This document shows, piece by piece, positions 23,001 through 35,000 of a stretch of DNA of 64,000 nt. Positions within the stretch are counted from its first letter, which is position 1. Every line of letters starts with the position of its first letter. Location: NCBI GenBank assembly GCA_043228905.1, contig JBHGNT010000015.1, positions 3,224,001 to 3,288,000 on the forward strand. The letters run 5' to 3'. The notes beneath the pieces are model-generated. The model was not told the DNA's origin. It ran no database searches and was given only the letters and a program-made list of their open reading frames with translations. Made by a program: the position numbers and the translations under genes. Origin of the DNA: Azolla caroliniana (Eukaryota; Polypodiophyta).

Positions 23001-26000
23001 GAAGATATTATTATACTCTAGTGTGTATATTATTTTAGATCATATCTGTCTTCATAGCAGATTTACATTCTAGCATCAAACTTGACTATTACAGATCTTA
23101 AAGGAAGAGGTTCATGACCTACTTGATCCAAATGCTTCAGTTATGAGCCGGTCAGAAACTTCAAATGGGTTAGGTTTTTTCATGGGAAGTTACAAGAATG
23201 CATCGACCATTAAGCCTTCCATACAAATTCGTGAGACTACCAATGGGGATATTATGCTCTCAGGTGTTAGGGAAATTGAGGTAAGAAATCTTCAGGAAAT
23301 GTCTTTATGCTTGCAACAAGGAGCACTTTGCCGTGCAACAGGGAGCACAAACATGAACCCATGCTCTAGGTGATCCCCCTTATTATTATTATGATTATTT
23401 TTGTAATAAAGTTATATTACAAATGGAAACCATGTTCCATGTTAACGTTGAACTGTTAAAAAAAAGATTTAAACCTTTATTATTTCAATCAATAAATGAT
23501 GTCTACAAGTTAATATTGGGCTTCATATTCAAGGTTTTATAGATATATCATTTGTGGTTGCTATATAATGTGGATTGAAATTGGACCCAAGAACAATTGG
23601 ATGGACCATATTCTTTGTAGTGTGAATTGATCTTGTTATTTATAGGAAATAGCATGGCATGGGTTTCTCTTTGTAGCAGTCCATTCATGGTAGAATTAAC
23701 AGTGAATTGCCTTTTCTAAACAGAAAATTGATCTTTCGAAGACAAAAGCTACAATATACCTAACTTGAGAATCTCAGATGTGCCAAAAACCAGATTCCCT
23801 CATTTCTTTTCTTTTCATGTTATTTACTTTTATATTTATTGTGTAATCTTTATTTTATTTTGATTTGTTCTCAAAGACGAGACAACACTTAAGATGTAAT
23901 CTCTTATTTGGTCTTATAGGCCATTTTGGCCTCTTAAAAGACATTAATATTTCTTTCTTTCTTCTTTCTACTAATGCTACAAGACAATCAAGGGCTACAC
24001 AAATGGGCTCCCAACCAGGTCATAACAAAGGGGTTACAATAGATCGGGAATAGCAATTTGTCGTGCACGTAGGCCCCGCACCCATGGACCATGACCTCAC
24101 CACCTTGTCATCGACAGATAAAGGCCATTATCTCTCGCCATCGCAGTTGCGTCCTTTGTTTCGGAGACCTCTCCATTCTGGATCGACCTATGCTAGAGAA
24201 CTTTCGAAGAAAAAAGTTATAATATATCTAACGTGAGAACCTTACATGTGCTGAAAACCTGATTCTTTAGTATCTTTTTATCTTACTTACTTTTATATTT
24301 ACTTTGTAATATTTATTTTATTTTGATTTGTTGTTCTCAAAGACGAGACAACGCTTAAGATGTAATCTCTTGTTTGGTCTTATAGGCCATGTTCGCCTCT
24401 TAAAAGATGTTTATAACTCTAACTCTTTCTTTTTCAAAGTTTTCATTTGTCATCGTCCTCATTTCCTAGCTGTACTCTACATTATGGTCATACCAACAAC
24501 AATATAATTTGTGAAGAATGGTCGTACAAAATCTTGAGGAATTTAAATCATTATGCATACTGTTCTAACTTCTTATTAGGAAAATACCATCTCTCATACA
24601 ATTATTCCTTGATTGGGTATAGATTGTTTCTTTTTCTTGATGATAATTCTTGATGTCAATGTACCCTTTTGGTTTGTATGTACAGTCGGTCACATGCAAT
24701 ATTTACTGTAACATTGGAGCAGAGAAAAAAAATCGATATAGATCTTAAGGAAATTAACACGAAAGTAGACAATATTGAGGATTTTCTGTGTGCTAAGCTA
24801 CACTTGGTTGATTTGGCTGGGTCAGAGAGAGCTAAACGAACTGGTGCAGATGGATTACGTTTTAAAGAAGGTTTGGTTGTTGTCCTCTTTTAAGACTATC
24901 TTCTTTGTCTTCATATTTGTTACTTTACAAGGAAGTCCCTTGTTTATTTAGGAGTCCATATAAACAAAGGCTTGCTAGCGCTTGGAAATGTTATCAGTGC
25001 ATTGGGTGATGAACGGAAGCGCAAAGAGGGTGGTCATATTCCATATCGGGATAGTAAACTAACACGACTACTTCAGGAAATTATTTTCTGCATTGACGAA
25101 ACTTAAGTTTTCCTACATTGATTCCTATTTGTATGTTAATTATCTTTTTGTTAAAGAGCTAGTCTGTTTAATGAAAACCAAAGATAAGCTGGAAAATAGT
25201 GTCAGTTCCTAGAGCTCATTGAAATATTAAGAGTTGAACCAAATTATTGCTGTTGGATAGACTTGTTACACTTATATGGAGTGAAGATTGGGGACCATAC
25301 CTCCACAATATAGAAGGATGTAAAAGGCTGGAATTGCTACTAGTTCCTGAGCAAAATTAATGTGACATCAGATTGCTAGAGGTGAGATGGGAGAAGTCAC
25401 AAAGGCACCTTTAGAGTTATGACTTAGATACAATGGATATGGGAACTAATCAAGCACCAATATCCATGTTTATTCTCAAAGACAAGACAATATTTTAAGA
25501 TGTAACCTCTCATTTGGTCTCATGGATAATTTTGCCTCTTCAACAATATTAGTATATCTTTCTTTCTTTGCCCATCTATGCATTGACCAGATCACGGTGA
25601 TTCCAAATGTAATTTGTTGGTATGCCCAACTGAATTTCGGTTTAAAGTACATGGCTTATGTATAAATGTTCTCCCACTATTTGAATGTACATTGACTGCC
25701 TATATTTAGTCATGAATCTTCTGTCAAAGATAAATAGAGTAATCAGTAAGTTTAGATTAGCCGTAGAGAGAACTTGGATTAATTTGAGAGTATGATATCT
25801 CATAAATTCCCACAATTAGGGGCTCACCGAGAATTGGTATGTACATGTCTCATAACTCCCCAATCACCATTTATAAATCGTCTTATTTGCCATTTTAATC
25901 ATCCATCTGTGTGATGTGAGCTGTCGCAGTGAGGAAATAATTTGAGTGACAAACTCATTTGAAGAATTAAAGACCTGCTACTACTGTACTCTAGTATTTG

Positions 26001-29000
26001 AGAAAGTACACGAAACTATCTGAGAATCAGAATCAGTGCATAACTCTGCCCCCTTGATGAGATCTTGAGATTTGGCCACCTACTTGGAAGATAGGTTTAG
26101 ATGAGGAGAGCTCTTTTCCCCAGGTCCCTGGACCAATATAGTTGAAATGATTACTTTGATCCATCTCATATTGTGATGCTGCATGCATATGTCTCACTGT
26201 CAGCGTGCTAAAACTAATATTTAATATGTTAAATACTGCAGGACTCTCTTGGAGGAAATAGCAAGACTGTAATGATTGGTATCTTCTAAATCTTCTGTAT
26301 CAAAGCATGCTCAATTATTCCATTTGGAGAAATGTTTGGTAATCTGGAATAGGCATTTAGCAAATAGAAGAAACTTCTAGCTCCAATATTACACACACAC
26401 AACGTTTTTCACAACAGTAACTACATTCAAAAAACATTTTCCCATAAGAATAAAATCATGTGTTATTGTTTGAAAGTTAATTAATCTACAAAACTGGATC
26501 CTAACACATATTCTGTGACCTCCAAAATTTGATGAAATACACTTTATTGAAAATGATTTGTTTGAGCTCTACTAGTTCTTATAAAACAATGTTCTGCACA
26601 GCTTGTGTCAGCCCAGCAGATACGAATGCTGAGGAGACCTTAAATACTTTGAAGTATGCTAACCGTGCTCGCAACATTCAGAATAAGCCGATTGTAGACT
26701 ACCCTTCTCTTTTTCACAAGCTCTCTTTGGATAATGGAAGAAATCTGTGGAAGATCTCTGAATCCATAAAAAATGGTATATCCTTCTAAATTGATTGATA
26801 ATACTCTGCAGGTTAATCGTGACCCCATTGCTGCAGAGATGCAGAGGATGAGGCAACAAATAGAACTATTACAAGCAGAGTTGGTGTGTGCACGTGCAGA
26901 TGGCAATTCTACTCTAGACTCTCAGGTTAGATTTATATAGAAAGAAAGAAAGCTATATTAATGTCCTGAAAATAGCCTAAAAGACCAAACAAGAGATTAA
27001 TCTTACAATGATGTTTAAGAATCCATATACCTAAGAACTTAAGATTTTAAACTTAGATACACTGAAACTATCATTTTTGAAAATCACAAACATGGAATTT
27101 CTGAAGAGAGGGAAGCACCTTTGGTGCTTAGTAATGATGGCATGTATTTGTCACTGACAAGGTTGATGAGGCTTTGGTCCTTATATTTAGTTGTATTTAT
27201 TTTTGTTTGTTGCTCTCAAAGATGAGACAAAAGTTTAAGATGTAATCTCTTGTTTGGTCTTATAGGTCACTTTGGCCTCTATAATTGTACTTTGTTCTTT
27301 CTTAGCCAGCTTGACCATATGAAAGTTTGGACTAGTGTTTTTTGACCTTGTCTGTAGCTATTGTTTTAATTTATATAAAAGGGATCTATATACTGTAGCT
27401 ATTGTTTTAATTTGTTGGTCTCAAAGATGAGACAAGAGTTTAAGATGTAATCTCTTGTTTGGTCTTATAGGTCACTTTGGCTTCTATAATTGTACTTTGT
27501 TCTTTCTTAGCCAGCTTGACCATATGAAAGTTTGGACTAGTGTTTTTTTTTACCTTGTCTGTAGCTATTGTTTTAATTTATATAAAAGGGATCCATATAC
27601 TGTGACATCTCTTTCTTTTAATTGATATATTCTCAGACATTAAAGTGTATATTCTTTATGAAATATTTATTATCTTTGATTGGAAAACAGAGAATTGCAT
27701 GGTTGGATGCAAGTAATGCAGAATTGCAAAGAGAATTGCAAGACTCTCAGGCAGCTTATGAACTTCTATCTCAACACATTTTAAAAACTCAGGTATAACT
27801 CAATATCCAATGAAATGTTTTTGCAGAATATTGAGGCTTAATATGGTAGTGTATTCTTAAACTAGAGGATAACACTGGCTTCAAGATATACTATGAGATT
27901 CAATTACTTGAGTATTTAGTCTTTTTTCTCTAATGGTGATTGGAAGTCATGTTTATTCTCTGTTCATGCATTGTTTTGGTCGTATTATTGTCCTCCAACA
28001 ACTTTGCTGTGCCCCTGTACTCTGTTTTCTGTGATATTTGTCTAATTTCTGCGTTTTCATGTTTGTCTAGTCCTGTCTGCCTAATCTTTGACCTAACCTA
28101 TGACCTAATCTCTGCGTTTCTACAATGTTATCTTAATCTTGTAACAAATCTTTGAATCCCTCCCCGCTGACGTTTGCATTCTTAACCTAACAAATCACGA
28201 GGAAAACATGCTGCAAGTGCTTGATGCAAGAAAGCAATGCAAATGGGATATATATAGAGATGGTAACCTCATTATTATACAGCAGAGAACCGCATGATGG
28301 TGTATGGCCTCTGAGATATTACGCATGCCTACATGGAACTGTGATGGCTTTGTAAGGACAAATGTTGGGTATTTTGAATATACCTTCAAGTACATAGATA
28401 TTTCTATGTATACAGACCCATCAATGCATTGCTAGTAAACTCCCTGATGCACAAGGATATAGATGGCAGTCGATATGTCGTCCCCAACCACGGATACCAA
28501 GACGTAGTAGATGCTCCAGAGGAGTTGCTGTGTTTTAACTTACTTTCTGATCCTGGCCTAGCCATTCCTGTCACTATGCTTTGTAGTTGCTTAAAACCAA
28601 GTAATAATTATGGAAAAACTCTGGAATACCTCTTGAGTTTTTATTTATTTCACAATGCACCTAGGCTTTCCTCATATTCCCAAATACACCTAGGCTTTCC
28701 TCATATTCCCAAATACACCTGGTCAACCCCAAAAAATAGAAAAGAGGATGAATTGACCTTGTAATTACTCAAGTGGCTCAATTAATTGATTGAGATGGGG
28801 TTAACCAAGAACATTAGGCAAATTACGAAAAGTTGGGTGTATTTGGTGAAATAAAGAAAACCTTGGGTATTTTAGAGTTTTTCCATGTACTTGTTACCTA
28901 TGATTCTCATATAAACATATTTTAGAACAGAAGATGTCATGTCTATAGTTGCCATGATTCTCAAATTTAATGTTTTCAACCATGGAAATGATAAACTTTA

Positions 29001-32000
29001 TGGATACAATTGTTTAAAGATTGAACGAGACAAACTGCTCCTGAAGCTGGAATATATTGAGAATGGGAAGAATATTCAAGATTTGGATAGTTTAATTGAT
29101 AATCAGGTTTTTTTTCATTTCAATTTGAGGAAAATGTACAATGTTTTTGGATATTTCAATGTGGATACTGTTCTTAGGAGTTATGATTGTCATTTACAGG
29201 ATGTTGGCATCCTGAAATCACAACTAGCACGGATACAAGAATTGGAGGGAAAGTTGCAACAATTGCAACGATCTCAACATGATGACAATAATCACTTGAG
29301 TAATCAGGAGTTGTGTATGGATGTATTACAAGAAAACCTACTAGTTTCTCCCACTTGCATGGATCTTGGAAGCAGGAATCCTGAGCCATTGAAAGTCAGC
29401 AATCTCCAAACTTCAGGTAAAAAATCACAACACAGGATTTTTTTATTCGATTCAGAGATGACAGATTTTAAAATTCACATAAGTTGAAAAATCATGACAT
29501 ACGAATTTTTATATTCCATTCAAACATGATATTGTTTCCATGCATTAAAGTATTTAAAACAAGTTTGATGACTCTCTTCCTCTTCAATAGAAATGAGACC
29601 TCATCCCAAAGTATAAGTAAGTCGATCAAAAACTCTATGGATCTCTAGCATATTTTATATTGCTATGAGTTAATATAGTTTATTGCTACCAAGTCCTCTC
29701 ATATTTCATCACACAGTCATCATGAGAGGATGACCTTTAGTCTCAAAGAGCAATGCATCCAGTGGTGAGATGGCATCTTTATTCTCACAAAAATATATTG
29801 TGTATCCAAAAGTGTTTTGAAGAAAGATATAAATTGAGTATCCAAAAATATATCTTTCCTTGTGATACATACTGCGTACACACCTCAAATTCTAGCTTTT
29901 AATTTGTTTCTAGGTGGTCTATCATATTTATGGCGAGATACACTTATTTCAATTCTATACATTTTTTAAACTGCCTTGGTCTCATATATATTTTGGGCCT
30001 TTTATAAATGATAACATTATTTTCTTTCGTTCAATTTGTAATATGTGAACCTGAAATGCCAAAGATACCCGTTTAATGTTTTTCTTTTGATTGAAAGAGC
30101 CTTTGTCTGTCTACAATCAACTTACAATCCACCAAAAGTAGGCTCTATGAGAACGGCCTATTTGTCTTGAGAATGTGCAGATAGTTTATATTGCTTCTAG
30201 TCTTTCATATCGTTCACTTTCATTTGATGATTCTTTTTTAAAAAAAAATCTAAATTTTTTACAAAAACTGTCTAACCTTTGTTAATGTAAAGTTTTTGTG
30301 GATGAGGAGGCGGAGACAATTGCAAAAGAATGGGAGCACACTGTCTTACAAGATACCTTAGGCAAAGAGCTTCAACAGCTGAATAAATGCCTGGAACAGA
30401 AAGAGGTTATAAATTTGCTAGTAAACACTCTAATTGAATGATAGTAATGCCAATATACAAGTTTAAATCATGATTAATGTACATGCTGCAACAACAGGCA
30501 GAGATGCAAACATTTTTGAAGTCTGATGCAAAGTCATTAAGATATCATTTTGAAAGGAAACTTTTGGAACTTGAAGAGGAGAAAAAAACATTTCAAGTAA
30601 GTTATTTTCTGAAGACTCAGAAACCTATGTAGATAAACATTTCATGTGGTCTTTTTTGAACCCATGTAATTCCTCATGCATTAAGAAACAAGTTCATGTC
30701 CTGTACTATAGAGGGAGCGGGATGCTTTATTGGTTGAAATGGAGAATTTAGTCAGCATGACCGATGAACAAGCTCAAAAGATGAAGGAAATGTATGCACA
30801 AAAATTGAAAACTTTAGAGTCTCAGGTGCCTTCTTTCAGACATTTTTTTTTTCAGTATCTCTATTGCTGCATGTACTAACTGTAACTTACAGATAGCAGA
30901 ACTTAAAAAAAATCAAGAAAGTCATGCCCAACTGTTAAGGCAGAAGCAAAGAAGTGATGATGCAGCCAAGCACCTCCAGGAAGAAATTCAAAGAATGAAG
31001 ACACAACGGGTACTAGAGTCAAATATATGTAGATTACTGAATATTTCAACCAAATCATCAACGTAAGGAACTTAATGATCTATATGTTCTATCAAAGGTT
31101 AACTTGATGCACAGGATCAAACAAGAAGCAGATACTTTTCGAATTTGGAAAGCTACTCGTGAAAGAGAACTGTTTCAAGTAAGTGAGTTTTTAGTGAAGA
31201 CATATATTTGATGTGGAATTAATTATTCTTTGTTTGCATTAAGGTAATAAAAAAAGAGTGGAAAGCGTAAGCAATTGTTTAATTTCCATCCATTACGTTC
31301 TTCAGGAAGTCTTTACTTATGGCCTTCTGAATGGCAAAATAATATAGTATAAGTGACATGCTGTATTGAATTTTCATAAAATGGCATTCTTGGGCGTAAA
31401 TAAAATTCAGTGATTTTCGATTTAGAAATCTCTCTCTTCTCAATGACGTTCATTACCTATACATGCATACTAAGTTCTTCAGATATATGACACACAAAGT
31501 ATACTCTACTGTTATGTGAAACCACATCCTATGATGGAAAACTTGAAGACTCTCCTACCACTTATATCTGCTGAATGGCAGAAGTTATGATTCTTGTGAG
31601 AAAATTAATTAGCAAGCAAGGGCTATAAGGCTACATTGCTTTTTTTTTTAGAGATCAACCACTTAGGGGAATGTGAGTAATTTTGAGGTTTATAATTGAT
31701 CTTGTTATAGAAATTTTGTTTCCAAACAATATGTTCTCAAATTACATCCTACTGTTTAGCTCAAGAAAGAAGGGCGTCGCAATGAGTTTGAGATGAAAAA
31801 GCTACACACACTAAATCAACGTCAAAAGATGGTATACCTGATGTCAAAATATATTATTGATTTTATTTAATCTAATGTAATGCTAAATTTTGTGATCTTG
31901 CATTTGAAATTTCTTAATAGGTACTACAAAGGAAAACGGAAGAAGCTGCTGCAGCTACTCGGCGGTTGAAAGAGCTGCTTGGAGTTCGGAAACATATCGT

Positions 32001-35000
32001 CAGAGGAAGCTCGTGTCAAGGTAACCAGTAAATAATGTAGAATAGTATATTTTGTAACAAGATAACATTTTATGTTTGCACCTTTGTGTTTCTTTCTGCA
32101 GTTTAATAACTTGTAAATAATTCTGCATCTTCGCTTGTCTGCTTCTTGATGCAACATGTCAATGGAATGGCCACAAAAATCTTGCCAAAGAATGATCAGA
32201 TTAAAGTACAATTAAATTATATGTTGTAGTAAAGGCCTAGAAAATAAAAATTGTCTTTTGCAGGAACTGCAGCTTCTGATGGCAGTTTTACACAGGTTAA
32301 GAATTATTTTGTGCTTTCTGTAGTTTCCCTCAAATTCATGCATTGAGAAAAAAGGCCCAAATTAAAGTCATTAGAAATTTTTCAGATTAATGAGAGGGAA
32401 TTACAACAGTGGCTTAATCACGAGTTGGAGGTTGCAGTGAGGATAAACGAAGTGAGGACAGCATACGAGAAACAAAGAGACACGTAAGAAACTTAGGAAT
32501 TCCTATGTTAATGTTACACTGGGATTTCTTGAAGACATGTTTGCAATCGCCCCAATATTTCAGGAGTGCTTCAATAGCCAAAGAACTTGAAGAGTTGAGA
32601 AAAGTGGACTCAATTGAAAGTGATCAAGTTTGTGAAGCAACTTCAAATGATGGAAGTGACATGTAAGATACCAATATTATCAAGCACATTACCAAGTTAC
32701 AGATATCTAAATAGTGAATAATTTATACTTCTTGGTTAGGAGGTCATGAATCTCTCACAAACCTCTAGCGTAGTGCATAGTAATCATTTGTTCAGAAGAG
32801 ATCCCAAGATCGCGTCACATATAACATTTATAATATTTATTTGCCTTTCCAAACTTGGTTTGATACGAAACTAGATTGATGATGGTTAATTAGTTACTTC
32901 CAATCATGTTATTTGAGATATGCAAAGAGGCTATACAAAAGAACACATGGAACATAGAAACTTCCAATGGCCAGGGACATTGGCAGAAGTATTTGTGTGC
33001 TTTATGCAATGTTATATGTGTATGTGAAGTAAAATAGCATTATGGAAACAATCATATTATGACCACGTTTCCTTTAAATATCTTCAAATCATCAGAAAAG
33101 GAAACATATTTTCCTCTCATGCCATTGACATAATAATTATTCGTGTAAGTTATCATAGCAAACCAAATCTAAAAAATCATCTTCATGGCGAAGAACAACA
33201 GAAAGAGTTTGTCTAGCTTTCATAGTTTTGTCACCCTATTTTTTCTCCAAAATATAATGATTACTATTTCTATGCTTTTCAACAATTAGACCTTGTCTTT
33301 TCTTGGAGGAAAGGGGAGAAAGAAAGAAAGAAATATTAACGTCTTTTAAGAGGCCAAAATGGCCTATATGACCAAACAAGAGATTACATCTTAAGTGTTG
33401 TCTCGTCTTTGAGAACAACAAATCAAAATATAAATAAATATTACTCAGTAAATACAAAAGTAAACAAGATAAAAAGAGACGAGGGAATCTGGTTTTCGGC
33501 ACATGTGAGATTCTCAAGCTATATATGGTAACTTTTGACTTCGAAAGATCTCTAGCATAGGTCGATCCAGAATGGAGAGGTCGTCGAAGCGAAAGAAAGA
33601 AATATTAACGTCTTTTAAGGGATCAAAATGACCTATAAGACCAAATCAGAGACTACATCTTAAAATGATCTAATTGAAACAAAAAACATAATTTGAATGC
33701 AAGTTTTCCCATGATATCTTTTAGTTTCCCTTGAATACAAAATTTCCCGTGTTTTCCATGATATAAGATATGTCTTTTATTTTCAGGAAGCCTTCCTCCA
33801 CTGCTGCAAGTGCACGGCAGCACAGGATTTATTTTCTAGAGAGCTTGCTTAATGCATCTTCTAGTGCACTTGTAGATATGGCAGCAGAATTGTCAGATGC
33901 AGAAGAACAGGAGCATGCGTTCACAGACCAATCAAGGTGGCAGAATTTTCAGAGCTTGAATGAGGCGAAATTGCTCCTTCAGCATACATTTAATGCTGCA
34001 GCAACTGCAAGGTTTTCCTTTTTTCCCTTTTCCCTAACACATTCATTGTATTTTAGAATTTGTTATATCCATTAGTCAACAGTATTAGTGTTATTTATAC
34101 TCAAATGAATGATACAGAGGATTCGTAAAGTAGTCAGAAGAAAATAACTATTTTGGAGAAGAGATAAAGAGAGAGAAAAAAACTGTAACTAAGTAAAAAA
34201 TTAGATAAAAATTAAATTGACTAAAGATCAGTTACCTATACATTTAAAATTTTCAAGTTTGGATAGATTGTAATTTCTATCTTTGAAAGATCTCTAGCAT
34301 AGGTCAATCGAGAATGCAGAGATCTCCTAAGCAAGGGAATTACCTACGATGGCAGAAGATAATGTAAAGAGTGGTGAGGTTGTGGTCCATGAGGCAGGGG
34401 TTTCCATGCATAAGAAATTTCTATTGCCTAATCTATTGTAATTATTTTGCAATGTCCTTGTTGGAGGTCCACTTATGTAGCCCTTAATTGAACTGTAGCA
34501 TGAGTAAGAGTGATGGGGCTAAAGAAAGTTGTGACTGCTCTTTGTTGATGAGCTTGTGTGGTTGTATTGTTGTCCTTCAACAACTTCTCCCTGTGTCTCT
34601 GGAGCTCTAGCTTGGACAGCGCCGACCACCAATGGTCCTCATAAAAAAGCCTTGCTTAAAGAGGCAATGGTATCACCCTCTTATTTCATAAAAAGTTGTG
34701 CTGTAGCAAACTTACCGCTCTTTATATTCCACTGCTTCATGAAACATTCAAAAGATTCTTTCTTCTAGAGGGGTGTGTGCATATTGGCCTCACTCAATCT
34801 GTAACTAATGTAAAATGGTTCATAGCTGTCCTATTGCACTATACAGTGCATTGATGTATGTCCAGATAAGAGGACGTGATGATCCGTCTTCCAAAAAAAG
34901 TGTCTTATAGTGGGCCATCTGCTTACTGATCCATGTTGTTCTGTTATCCAATTTGATAATATCACTCTGTATCACTCTAGTTTTTTCGATTTTGGTCATT

